Shown here in pieces: positions 6,131 to 13,780 of a DNA stretch of 37,266 nucleotides; the first letter of the stretch is position 1; each line of letters opens with the position of its first letter. This DNA is from Nitrospirales bacterium. Its GTDB lineage: Bacteria > Nitrospirota > Nitrospiria > Nitrospirales > UBA8639. A model generated the notes under the pieces. It ran no database searches and was not told the origin of the DNA. It saw only the letters and a list, made by a program, of their open reading frames with translations. A program made the position numbers and the translations under genes. The stretch is from assembly GCA_012270585.1 (NCBI GenBank), contig JAAXIB010000068.1, positions 1 through 37,266 on the forward strand, written 5' to 3'.

Positions 6131-9100
6131 GTGCCTGACGACCGTGAACGACCTAGTCAGCTTACGTGGATCCGTCGTCCCGGGACGAGAGGGTTGCCAG
6201 ATCCATATCCAGGGCCACCTAAAGGAGGGGGCTCATTAGGCCTAGCGACCGATGCCGATCTTCCAGATCGTTTCATCGTCGCGCTACGAAAACTAATCCG
6301 CGAAATCAAGAAGACCAGCGCTGGTCAAAAACGCTACGAACTGGAGAAGGGTCGGCGCGGAGAGACAGCGGGAGGCGCGTTTCTCTATCATTTTTCGTTT
6401 AGCGATGAGGCGGAGCTGTTTCAGGAGGCCGAAGTGGAGGTTCAAGTCGACGGTCGGAAGGTCGACGGGACGATCGTGTCGATTGAGGCTGGCACTCTGA
6501 CCTTGGCTCTGAAGGAGGATATCGGCAAGGAAGTGCGCTTTGCAGTTCTTCTGATTGATGCGACCGCATTGTTGGAAGCACTGAAGGAAAAAATCGAGGC
6601 AGTTAAGCAAGGAGAGATTACGCTCAATCGCACACTTGCTGACGCGGTAGTCCGGCCCGGCACTTTGCCAAAAAGCTCTACTCATCCAATACGGACGGAC
6701 AACGGTTCCAATTCGGACAGACTTAAGTTGAATGAGAGTCAGCGTAAAGCCTATGAGAATGCGCTTAGAGAAGCTGTGACGTTCGTTTGGGGTCCTCCCG
6801 GATGTGGCAAAAGCACAACGTTGGCCAAGATCGTACACTCAGCCTTCAAAGACGATAAGAAAACCTTGATTTGCTCTAATACGAATAAGGCCGTTGACGA
6901 GGTTCTTTTCAAGATTTGCGAAGTACTTGGGCGTGAACATCAAGCCATGGAAGAGGGCAAAATTGTCCGTTTAGGTCGAGTCGTCCATGACAAACTCAAC
7001 GAGTATCACAACTATGTGACGGTCGATGGGATTGCGGAACGGCGCTCAGCCGATCTTAAGGAGAAAAAGCAACAACTTGAGACATCGATCGTGCGGATCG
7101 ATGCCAGTACACAGAGCGCACAGCAATGTCTTGCCAAATTCGAATCTCTCGACAAAGCAAATCGGGAACTGACGTCGGAACAAGAAAACGTTAACCAACT
7201 TGCCCGTAAAGGGAAAACGTTGCAGGAGAAAGAGTCCAATCTTGCCGTTGGTCGAGACGAACTAGCCCAAGAATTGCAACGCCGCCGTAATGCAGTCTTC
7301 AAGTTTTTCCGCCGTAGCGAGCAAGCGATCCAGTCTGACATTCAAAGCAATTCGAATGAGCGCCGACAAATCGAGATGCGCATCAGCGAGTTGAAGGAAC
7401 AATATGCGACGGGTCGCCAGCGCTTCGAACAGGCTAAGCAGACACGCGATGATCACCGAGCCGCTGTTGCTGGTCAAGATAGGGCAAGCGCACAGGCCAT
7501 CGTTGACCAAGCCAAACAGAAACGGAATGGGTTGGTTGCCAAACTACGCGAAACAGAGGATGAGATATCGGCAATTCGGGAGGCGGTGCTAAGGAACGCG
7601 AAGATTGTTGGAGCGACCTGCACCAAAACGTATCTCTCCCAGAGAGATATCGGCCAAGTTGACTTGGTTATCATCGATGAGGCGTCAATGGTTATCTTGC
7701 CGGTGGCATGGTTCTCGGCCGGTCTGGCAAGCGAACGAGTGGTGATTTCAGGCGATTTTTGTCAAATACCGCCTATTGTACCGACCAAGCAGGAGGCGAT
7801 CTTCCAAGAACTGGGAATCGATCCTTTCACTGCGACGGAACGGGACAAAGACAATGCTCCTGATCGGAAGATGCTGAATACACAGTATCGAATGCGCCCT
7901 GAGATCTGTGACCTTATCTCCGGGCAAATGTACGACCATGACCTGAAGACAGCCCCTGAACGCAAAACGCCAAGCGGTGATTTGCCACCAAATCCGTTCG
8001 AAAGGCCTCTCACGATCATCGACACATCGGAACTTTGGCCGTTCGAAAGCCAAAATGCCTTCTTTTCACGCTTCAACCTGCTCCATGCGTTATTGGTGCG
8101 AAACCTTGTGTGGCACTTTCAACAGAACGCGGTGACGAAGAAAAAAGACGACCTTGGTATCTGCACACCTTATTCCGCACAGGCCCGCCTGATCCAAAAG
8201 CTTATAGAGGGAGGACGCCTCGACGAATTCGCAGAGACTGGAACGGTCCATCGTTTTCAAGGTGACGAACGTCGGATCATGCTGTTGGAAATTCCCGAAA
8301 GCTATGGCGGATATTGGGCTCTAGGCCAATTTGTGCAGGGAGTGCCACGCAACGATGTTGGGGCGCGCCTGATTAACGTCGCGGTTAGCAGAGCAAAAGA
8401 GCAGTTTGTGGTACTCGCTAATCTGACATACTTGGACAAGCGCTTGCCATCGAAGGCGCTTTTGAGAAGTATTCTCCACGAGATGCAGAAAGAGGGTCGC
8501 GTTGTCCCGGGTAGGGAGCTTCTCAAGTTGCGTCCCATTGACAGCGATTTGGCTGGACTCACTGGCCAGGTTGAATTTGATGAAATGGCCAAGAGCATGG
8601 GAATCTTCGATGAGAAACAATTCGAGCTAGGACTCGCACACGATATTCGATCCGCCAAGGAATCGGTCGTACTGTTTTCCGGTTACGTGACACCTGCACG
8701 CGTTGCCGTTATAGGAGATCTCCTGAGATCGAAGATTTTGTCTGGTGTTAAGGTCAGATGCGTTACTCGGCCACCGAAACTTAATGGATCCATTCCGGAA
8801 TCGGCTGGTCGAGAGGCAGTTGCGATGCTGGAAGGGATCGAGGCTGTGGTTGATTTTCGGGCCAAGATCCACGAGAAGGTTTGTCTGATTGACAACAAAA
8901 TTGTTTGGTGGGGTTCTCTCAATGCGCTAAGTCATATGGGCCATGCCGACGAAATGATGACACGAGCAGTAAATGAAGGATTTGCACAGACTGTTGCGGC
9001 TCATATGTCTAAACGGCCGGTCTCGCTTAAGAAAGCCATGGAAACTTTAGCAGATGCAGAGAATCCATTTTGCGAGCGTTGTCATGCGCACTCGGTGTTT

Positions 9101-9208
9101 AAAGAAGGTCGGTACGGACCATACTTTGAATGTGAAGCACGCTGTGGTTGGACACGCAAAATGAAGGAAGACATGCGACGGACGCGCTTCCAGGGTCGCT
9201 CAGGCTGA
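6131..9208 (+). CDS. UPF1-like SF1 helicase fused to PLD nuclease and zinc finger (Mokosh type II-like)
   Basis: A 1025-aa protein. After a variable N-terminus, residues 45-170 form a preceding domain. The helicase core follows: Q-like motif at 200-212, Walker A GPPGCGKST (221-229), DEAS (516-519), GDFCQIPP (541-548), NTQYRMRP (583-590), a TVHRFQGDE motif near 705-713, and NVAVSRAKEQF (749-759). A charged coiled coil (about 305-485) interrupts the core. C-terminal to it is a PLD phosphodiesterase domain with HxKxxxxD (H914, K916, D921) and GSLN (928-931), then a four-cysteine zinc finger (C981, C984, C1001, C1005). DNA2/NAM7-type helicase plus PLD in one chain is the architecture described for single-gene Mokosh anti-phage proteins; that assignment is inference. 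GTG start coupled to the 86-aa gene. Confidence 0.85.
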   Translation: MPDDRERPSQLTWIRRPGTRGLPDPYPGPPKGGGSLGLATDADLPDRFIVALRKLIREIKKTSAGQKRYELEKGRRGETAGGAFLYHFSFSDEAELFQEAEVEVQVDGRKVDGTIVSIEAGTLTLALKEDIGKEVRFAVLLIDATALLEALKEKIEAVKQGEITLNRTLADAVVRPGTLPKSSTHPIRTDNGSNSDRLKLNESQRKAYENALREAVTFVWGPPGCGKSTTLAKIVHSAFKDDKKTLICSNTNKAVDEVLFKICEVLGREHQAMEEGKIVRLGRVVHDKLNEYHNYVTVDGIAERRSADLKEKKQQLETSIVRIDASTQSAQQCLAKFESLDKANRELTSEQENVNQLARKGKTLQEKESNLAVGRDELAQELQRRRNAVFKFFRRSEQAIQSDIQSNSNERRQIEMRISELKEQYATGRQRFEQAKQTRDDHRAAVAGQDRASAQAIVDQAKQKRNGLVAKLRETEDEISAIREAVLRNAKIVGATCTKTYLSQRDIGQVDLVIIDEASMVILPVAWFSAGLASERVVISGDFCQIPPIVPTKQEAIFQELGIDPFTATERDKDNAPDRKMLNTQYRMRPEICDLISGQMYDHDLKTAPERKTPSGDLPPNPFERPLTIIDTSELWPFESQNAFFSRFNLLHALLVRNLVWHFQQNAVTKKKDDLGICTPYSAQARLIQKLIEGGRLDEFAETGTVHRFQGDERRIMLLEIPESYGGYWALGQFVQGVPRNDVGARLINVAVSRAKEQFVVLANLTYLDKRLPSKALLRSILHEMQKEGRVVPGRELLKLRPIDSDLAGLTGQVEFDEMAKSMGIFDEKQFELGLAHDIRSAKESVVLFSGYVTPARVAVIGDLLRSKILSGVKVRCVTRPPKLNGSIPESAGREAVAMLEGIEAVVDFRAKIHEKVCLIDNKIVWWGSLNALSHMGHADEMMTRAVNEGFAQTVAAHMSKRPVSLKKAMETLADAENPFCERCHAHSVFKEGRYGPYFECEARCGWTRKMKEDMRRTRFQGRSG

Positions 9209-9290
9209 GCCATTGAGCAGCGTGCAAGCATAATGCCGATGCCATACGACGGGTAAGTCTTACATTGCACTATGAAGTGCTCGCTGCAGA

Positions 9291-9343
9291 ATTCAACGGA
9301 CCATCAAGGCCGTTCACGAGGCGTTTAAGCGGTTGTAGAGTCA
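9291..9343 (+). repeat. Right copy of 53-bp direct repeat (hemL 3' end, att-like)
   Basis: Second copy of the hemL 3' end, 83 nt after the helicase-nuclease stop and 66 nt before the end of the HepT gene. It differs from 5712-5764 at positions 4, 8 and 18 of the repeat. It is not part of any open hemL frame, so it is a duplicated end and not a functional gene. Confidence 0.85.
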
Positions 9344-9408
9344 CCGATCACAGGGGAAGGAAGAAACAGTCTGGAGGATTCGACCCGCCACCCGGCTTGC
9401 CCGATCGA

Positions 9409-9750
9409 CTATGTTTCTTCAGGCGGTACAAGTGGTTCGAGTAGGGCGACGAGATGGGGAAGGTCCTGCTGTACGGTCTCCCACACCCTCTCCAACTTGA
9501 TATTGAAATATCCATGCACGAGACGATTCCTCATGCCGATGATCTTGGCCCAGGGGATTTCGGGATGCGCTTCCTTGCCCTCGGGGCTGATCTGAGACGC
9601 GGCCTCACCAACGAGTTCCACCGCTTTCAGGATCGCAAGCTGGGCCATGCGGTTTCGCTTGAACTCCGGGAAAGTCAGGCCGACGATGAATGTTCCCGCC
9701 TCGCGCGCCGCCAGTAGCATGTCGAGAAGATAGGCGTCATCATGCCGCAT
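9409..9750 (-). CDS. hepT: HepT-like HEPN-domain ribonuclease toxin (DUF86)
   Basis: A 113-aa all-helical HEPN protein. The RNase motif RxxxxHxY is intact at R74, H79, Y81 (RNRLVHGY). In characterised HepT/MntA pairs such toxins cleave RNA and are silenced when the partner nucleotidyltransferase adds AMP to the motif tyrosine; that mechanism is known for the family, not shown here. The ATG at 9750 overlaps the 3' end of the MNT gene by 11 nt. It is the last gene of a minus-strand operon after a TIR-like protein and the MNT antitoxin. Confidence 0.9.
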   Translation of the reverse strand: MRHDDAYLLDMLLAAREAGTFIVGLTFPEFKRNRMAQLAILKAVELVGEAASQISPEGKEAHPEIPWAKIIGMRNRLVHGYFNIKLERVWETVQQDLPHLVALLEPLVPPEET

Positions 9751-10051
9751 AGATCGTCTCGGCGGACTGGAGAATAGCCTTGCGGCGTATGTAGTTTGGA
9801 CTTCGTTCGACGGTTGTGCGTTCGATCAGATCCACTTCCCGCCCGAGCGTCGCGCTTAGCTCGTCCTGCATTTGCGCGATATCCAGAAGAGTGTGTCGTG
9901 CTCGCGGATCGAACCGTACCAGCACATCCACATCGCTTTCGGGACTGAAATCGTCTCGCAGCACGGAACCGAACAGCGCCAGTTCCGTCACCTGCCACCG
10001 TTTACAAAAGGCGGCGATCTCGTCTCGCGGTATGTCGATATGCGTGTTCAT
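9740..10051 (-). CDS. mntA: MntA-like minimal nucleotidyltransferase antitoxin
   Basis: A 103-aa protein with the polymerase-beta-like motif GSx10DxD: G28-S29, D40 and D42 in LFGSVLRDDFSPESDVDVLV. A third acidic residue lies in REVDLIER. The family transfers AMP to HepT toxins and so blocks them. ATG at 10051 overlaps the TIR-like gene's TGA in the sequence ATGA, and the 3' end overlaps the HepT start by 11 nt, so all three proteins are probably made in fixed ratios from one mRNA. The catalytic residues are intact. Confidence 0.92.
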   Translation of the reverse strand: MNTHIDIPRDEIAAFCKRWQVTELALFGSVLRDDFSPESDVDVLVRFDPRARHTLLDIAQMQDELSATLGREVDLIERTTVERSPNYIRRKAILQSAETIYAA

Positions 10052-10938
10052 GCCTGAAAAGCCAGATTCGCGTCGACTTGGATCCCGGCGGTCTTCAATT
10101 CCCTAATAAGCTTATTCTTCCAACCATCCGAACTGTCCAATGGGATATAGAGTACTCCATCGTAATCCGAAGGCTTTTCCACGTCACCTTTTACCAAGGC
10201 GCAGACTCGTTCCCGGCCAAGCTTCCCGATGAAGTATTCGAACTCGAAAATCACATTCTGTCTTGCGCGTGGCTTGGAGCTATTCTCTTCGCCCTGAAGC
10301 GAACCGGCATCGTCTGGTGTCAGCAAAGCTACAGCGAATCCCACATGTGCATGGTCCTCGAACTTCTCGATGATAGTGCGTCCCAGGTTCGCCTGCTCGT
10401 GCAATATCACCGGATTGAGCCTCAATTGTTCAAGGAATCTCGCCACCATATCCTTAGTGCCTTCATCTCTGCCGTGAATGACAAAGACTTTATTTGAACT
10501 TGACGAGTCGTTCTTTTGGGCGCCAGAAGATTTTAGCGTCTGCTCTCCGTCTTGCTGTTTTTTCCCTGTGGTCCTAGAAGACGTTATTTGATTTTCATCT
10601 TCCCAATACTCCTCGACCTCTTTAATCATCGATTCTAGGAATAATGCCGCTAATTCCAATCCCCTCACGTAGGCTTCTTGGCACACAGAAGGGATCGATA
10701 ACATGTCAAGGAACACATCATCAGGAGTGTCCCATGTCTGTGTTGGATCATAACTGATATTGTTGAACCGATGAATCTGGGCTGAGTCGTTCCCAAAGGC
10801 ATTGCTGATGGCGAGCTTTGTATCTATTTTCCACCCTTCAAACTGTGGTGAATCATAAGATAGTTGCTTCAGTTTAGGTACCTCGTCCAGCACTTTCTGT
10901 AGACGCGCTATTGCCTTGGACTTGGGCGGTCGCACCAT
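10048..10938 (-). CDS. TIR-like (PF10137/CAP12-type) predicted nucleotide-binding effector
   Basis: A 296-aa protein in two parts. Residues 1-115 form a helical domain I do not recognise (SPQFEGWKIDTKLAISNAFG segment), then a polar Ser/Lys/Gln linker (about 117-148). Residues 150-290 are a TIR-like domain: KVFVIHGRDEG, ILHEQANLGRTIIEKFE, a VALLTPDDAG strand, RARQNVIFEFEYFIGKLGR with the probable catalytic Glu near 232, and a C-terminal GWKNKLIRELKTAG. Related domains are NADase effectors of CBASS and Pycsar systems, but no cyclase gene lies nearby. It is translationally coupled to the MNT-HepT pair (ATGA overlap), and its own ATG shares a base with an upstream mini-ORF stop (TGATG). A role as defence effector is likely; its trigger is unknown. 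Confidence 0.82.
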   Translation of the reverse strand: MVRPPKSKAIARLQKVLDEVPKLKQLSYDSPQFEGWKIDTKLAISNAFGNDSAQIHRFNNISYDPTQTWDTPDDVFLDMLSIPSVCQEAYVRGLELAALFLESMIKEVEEYWEDENQITSSRTTGKKQQDGEQTLKSSGAQKNDSSSSNKVFVIHGRDEGTKDMVARFLEQLRLNPVILHEQANLGRTIIEKFEDHAHVGFAVALLTPDDAGSLQGEENSSKPRARQNVIFEFEYFIGKLGRERVCALVKGDVEKPSDYDGVLYIPLDSSDGWKNKLIRELKTAGIQVDANLAFQA

Positions 10939-11054
10939 CAGTCCACCTCGATCATCTTTAGGCTCTCAATGCCCTCATCACCGACTATCTTGACCGTGAG
11001 GCGTTTCAACTCGTCGCCGGGCGGGAGCCGCTCCCGCCCGGGCTTATTCGTCAT
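10938..11054 (-). pseudogene. 38-codon frame resembling the C-terminal tail of a DNA methylase
   Basis: Encodes MTNKPGRERL, then ELKRLTVKIVGDEGIESLK and a short acidic end. The strand-like tail resembles the last ~25 residues of some site-specific DNA methylases, from memory of the family and not from a search. It overlaps the upstream gene's stop by 11 nt and ends in TGATG with the TIR-like start. A 25-bp palindrome lies inside it. It may be a scar of a deleted gene that still couples translation, or chance. Confidence 0.35.
11017..11041. repeat. Perfect GC-rich palindrome, possible hairpin
   Basis: CCGGGCGGGAGC (11017-11028) and its exact reverse complement (11030-11041) are separated by a single base. 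It sits 2 nt past the stop of the acidic 80-aa gene. It could terminate or attenuate that transcript before the TIR-MNT-HepT genes, although no U-tract follows. It resembles the other GC-rich hairpins scattered in this window. Confidence 0.7.
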
Positions 11055-11286
11055 CATCGTCGTCATCTTCCTCATCGACTTCCAGCGCTTCTTGCCGCAT
11101 CTGCTCTTCCATGGCGTTGTGAATCAATAGCCGAAGGAACATCGAAATCACGGAACCTTTTTCCAACGTCCCGCCGGGTGGGACCGCAATGCGGCCTTCT
11201 TCCACCATTTTTTCCAACCATTTTTTTTGGTCCGGAGTCACATGGACCGGAATTTCGATGAGTGGAATTTTTCCAAACATATCCAT
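11044..11286 (-). CDS. Small protein with acidic Asp/Glu tail, unknown function
   Basis: An 80-aa protein. The core (EIPVHVTPDQKKWLEKMVEEGRI, then SVISMFLRLLIHNAME) looks like strand-helix-helix and could be a small DNA- or protein-binding fold. The last ~15 residues are almost all Asp/Glu. ATG at 11286 is preceded by GAGGAGGG at 7 nt; the in-frame ATG 27 nt further upstream is poorer. It lies directly upstream of the TIR-MNT-HepT genes on the same strand, separated by the mini-ORF and a palindrome, so it could be their first operon member or an unrelated neighbour. Confidence 0.65.
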   Translation of the reverse strand: MDMFGKIPLIEIPVHVTPDQKKWLEKMVEEGRIAVPPGGTLEKGSVISMFLRLLIHNAMEEQMRQEALEVDEEDDDDDDE

Positions 11287-11519
11287 GACACAACCCTCCT
11301 CTTTCAAGAACAACTTGCGTGCAGTCGGCCAACCCTCTTCGCTTCCCTAACCCGTTGCTTTTTCTCCACTCGCATTCTCCCTTCGGCGGAAATGTGCCCT
11401 TACCCTTCGCTTCGTTCAGGACAAGCAGGGCAGGCAAAGAGGAGGGATGCAGAAGGGGGCTTTAGCAGTGCTTTCCTTAAGCGAAATGCGACAGTACCGC
11501 TTTCACTTGATAATTGATA
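11287..11519. other. Intergenic, repeat-like, no gene seen
   Basis: Contains CCCTTCGCTTCGTTCAGGAC-type sequence around 11403-11422, which looks like a dispersed intergenic repeat, and otherwise no open frame with a ribosome binding site. It probably holds the promoter of the minus-strand acidic-protein gene, but no clear boxes could be fixed. Confidence 0.4.
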
Positions 11520-11966
11520 TCAGAAATTTGAATGTCCTGGAGACGTTTTTAAGTTTTTCACCTTATCATTTTCATCATATTCAATGAATAGCGTTAATTT
11601 GTCTCCGGTAAATCCTTCAATAGGAGTGCCTACGATTTCCCATAGCCCAAACGTAAGAACATCCATTGCAGCGTGGCCGGCCGCGCGTCCAACGGATTGT
11701 TCATTTCCCCGTTCAAGTTCGAATACATCTGTCCGTCCTTTTTCTGTTGCAGACGTTCTCGTCGGTTGACCGATGTTGAGTAGAACAATATCCCTACTCT
11801 GTCCAATTTCTAGGACTCCTAGGTTTGGATCTGGTTTCCCAGACATTGCCATGCCCACGGAACAACCAGTTAGAAGGCAAGAAAAAATAAGACAAGACAA
11901 AATTTGATAATCAACTCGAGTAAGAACACATTTCTGGCTATTTGCCATGTTTGCCATGAGGTACAT
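11520..11966 (-). CDS. Small outer-membrane-type lipoprotein (BamE/SmpA-like fold possible)
   Basis: About 148 aa. An N-terminal hydrophobic stretch ends in the lipobox LLTGC, so the mature protein begins at a lipidated cysteine. The mature part has LGVLEIGQSRDIVLLNIGQPTR, similar in layout to the 'G-x-s-x-x-v-x-x-x-l-G-x-P' helix-turn of BamE/SmpA lipoproteins, and ends in strands LTLFIEYDENDKVKNL. A central GRAAGHAAMDVLTFGLWEIVG segment is hydrophobic. ATG at 11966 and GTG at 11972 both follow an AAGGAGG site. It lies downstream of dapB on the same strand but 33 nt away, with its own strong ribosome binding site. Function unknown. Confidence 0.75.
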   Translation of the reverse strand: MYLMANMANSQKCVLTRVDYQILSCLIFSCLLTGCSVGMAMSGKPDPNLGVLEIGQSRDIVLLNIGQPTRTSATEKGRTDVFELERGNEQSVGRAAGHAAMDVLTFGLWEIVGTPIEGFTGDKLTLFIEYDENDKVKNLKTSPGHSNF

Positions 11967-11998
11967 TGTCACGTTTCCTCCTTAATCACCAACATCAC

Positions 11999-12811
11999 TC
12001 ACCTACGCGCGAGCACGTCGGCCATGCCGTACAGGCCCGGGGGCTGGTGCACGACCCATTCTGCGGCGCGCAAGGCGCCGTGTGCAAACGGGTCCCGATT
12101 GTGGGCGCGGTGCGTGATTTCGATGCGCTCTCCGGGTCCGGCATAGAGCACGGTATGGTCGCCCACGATGTCACCGGCTCTCACGCTTTGGATGCCGATT
12201 TCGTTTTTCGTGCGTTCCCCGACGAGGCCGTGACGCGCATAAATTCCCGCTTTCTGCAGGTCCCAGCCTTTGGCCGCGGCCAGGACTTCGGCGAGTTTCA
12301 GCGCGGTGCCGCTCGGCGCGTCCTTCTTTTTGTTATGGTGCGTATCGATGATTTCGAGGTCATAGTCCTCGCCGAGTGCCTGGGCCACCTCTCCGATCAT
12401 CTGCAGCAGCACCGTAATCCCCACACTCATGTTGGGAGCTTGCACGCAGGGGATCGACTCCGCGTGTTGGCGAAGCCGGCTCATTTCATCGGGAGACAAC
12501 CCCGTGGTGCCGATGACCGTGGCGCGTTTGTGCTGGACGGCTTGCGCAACATGGTGCAATGTGGCGGCCGGTGCGGTGAAGTCGATAATCACGTCGCTCA
12601 GGGGCAGAACCTGCGCGAGGTCGTCCGCCAACGAGACACCGAGGGGTCCGCAGCCGGCCACGTCCCCGGCGTCTTTGCCGAGGCTCGGGTGCCCTTCCGC
12701 TTCCGTGGCTCCGGCCAGTTGCAGGCGGGACGATTCGTTGACCAGGGAAACCAGGCGTTTCCCCATTCGCCCGGCGGCACCGGTGATCGTAACTTTTATG
12801 GGGGAACTCAT
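11999..12811 (-). CDS. dapB: 4-hydroxy-tetrahydrodipicolinate reductase
   Basis: A 270-aa NAD(P)H-dependent reductase of the lysine/diaminopimelate pathway, acting on the DapA product. Seen: N-terminal Rossmann motif VTITGAAGRMGKRL, FTAPAAT and VIGTTGLS for cofactor binding, APNMSVGI, and the substrate/catalytic signature EIIDTHHNKKKDAPSGTALKLAE; the C-terminal tetramerisation strands follow. Standard length. ATG at 12811. It lies 27 nt after dapA and is the last biosynthetic gene of the arg-lys-dap block. Confidence 0.96.
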   Translation of the reverse strand: MSSPIKVTITGAAGRMGKRLVSLVNESSRLQLAGATEAEGHPSLGKDAGDVAGCGPLGVSLADDLAQVLPLSDVIIDFTAPAATLHHVAQAVQHKRATVIGTTGLSPDEMSRLRQHAESIPCVQAPNMSVGITVLLQMIGEVAQALGEDYDLEIIDTHHNKKKDAPSGTALKLAEVLAAAKGWDLQKAGIYARHGLVGERTKNEIGIQSVRAGDIVGDHTVLYAGPGERIEITHRAHNRDPFAHGALRAAEWVVHQPPGLYGMADVLARR

Positions 12812-12838
12812 GTGGAAAACCGGGAAGCCGTCATGGTG

Positions 12839-13711
12839 TCAGATCAACCCGGTGTCTTTCATGACCTGCCGGAGCCGTTCACGGTTGTCCGACGACATTG
12901 GCGTGAGCGGGAGCCGGAGTTCCGGTTCGATTTTGTGCATCATGGCCAGGGCTTCTTTGACCGGAATGGGATTGGTCTCATAGAACAGGGCATTGAACAG
13001 CGACGCGAGTTTGAAATGAACGGCGCGCGCATCCGCAACGTTCCCGGCCAGGGCCGCGTTCATCAGGGCGGCCATCTCTTTCGGCGCCACGTTGGCGGTC
13101 ACCGTAATCACGCCCTTGGCCCCCAGCGCCATCATCGGCAGGGTCAGCGAATCATCCCCGGAGAGCACGGTCAAATCGTCGCCGCATTGGTGAATGATCT
13201 CGGAAACCTGCCCCAACGACCCGCTGCCTTCCTTGATCCCCACCACGTTGCCGAGTTTGGCGAGCCGCGCAATGGTGGCCGGAGTCATGTTCACGCTGGT
13301 GCGGCCCGGAATGTTGTAGAGGATCAAGGGCAGATCCACGGCCTGAGCCACGGCCGCATAGTGTTGATACAGGCCTTCCTGTGTAGGCTTGTTGTAATAG
13401 GGTGTAATAAGAAGCGCGCCGTCCGCGCCGGCTCGTTTGGCGTGGGCGGTAAAGGCAATGGCCTCGTCCGTGGCATTCGAGCCGGTACCGGCAATCACCG
13501 GGACCCGCCGGTTCACGAGTTCCACGGTCAACGCCACGACGTGCTCGTGTTCTTCGTGCGAGAGCGTGGCGGATTCCCCCGTGGTCCCGCAGGGAACGAT
13601 GCCATGCGTGCCGTTGGCGATTTGAAACTCGATCAACTCGCGATACGCCGTTTCGTCGAATGCACCGTTCTTGAACGGCGTGACGATAGCGACAAGGGAT
13701 CCTGAAAACAT
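12839..13711 (-). CDS. dapA: 4-hydroxy-tetrahydrodipicolinate synthase
   Basis: A 290-aa TIM-barrel aldolase that condenses pyruvate with aspartate semialdehyde, the committed step to diaminopimelate and lysine. Seen: FSGSLVAIVTPF at the N-terminus, GTTGESATL (pyruvate-carboxylate loop), a YNIPGRT segment with the proton-relay Tyr, and the Schiff-base lysine in VVGIKEGSG. Length and start are standard (ATG 13711). It sits 69 nt after lysA and 27 nt before dapB on one strand, consistent with co-transcription. Confidence 0.96.
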   Translation of the reverse strand: MFSGSLVAIVTPFKNGAFDETAYRELIEFQIANGTHGIVPCGTTGESATLSHEEHEHVVALTVELVNRRVPVIAGTGSNATDEAIAFTAHAKRAGADGALLITPYYNKPTQEGLYQHYAAVAQAVDLPLILYNIPGRTSVNMTPATIARLAKLGNVVGIKEGSGSLGQVSEIIHQCGDDLTVLSGDDSLTLPMMALGAKGVITVTANVAPKEMAALMNAALAGNVADARAVHFKLASLFNALFYETNPIPVKEALAMMHKIEPELRLPLTPMSSDNRERLRQVMKDTGLI

Positions 13712-13780
13712 CGTGCGACCTTTGGTGAACAGTACGTGTGAACAAGTGTGCCGGACGGGTTGCGTCCGCCGAATCCGTGC

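Larger units (their letters stand above)
5712..9343. mobile_element. Putative integrated element/genomic island at the hemL 3' end
   Basis: A 3.6-kb block between two 53-bp copies of the hemL 3' end. It carries an 86-aa helical protein and a helicase-PLD nuclease and is visibly more A+T-rich than hemL. No integrase, transposase or terminal inverted repeat is seen, so it is either a remnant or was mobilised in trans. Known integrative elements often target gene 3' ends and restore them; use of hemL here is inference from the duplicated end. Confidence 0.6.

Noticed and set aside
5760-9290. Phage or transposon core genes in the hemL-bracketed insertion
   Set aside because: No integrase, transposase, capsid or portal-like product is encoded; only the small helical protein and the helicase-nuclease.
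9291-9343. Second hemL gene
   Set aside because: Only the last ~15 codons and stop are present, with no upstream hemL sequence.
11966-13705. 579-aa plus-strand frame
   Set aside because: Antisense to dapB and dapA throughout; its composition (His/Arg/Gly-rich) is typical of the complement of real coding sequence.
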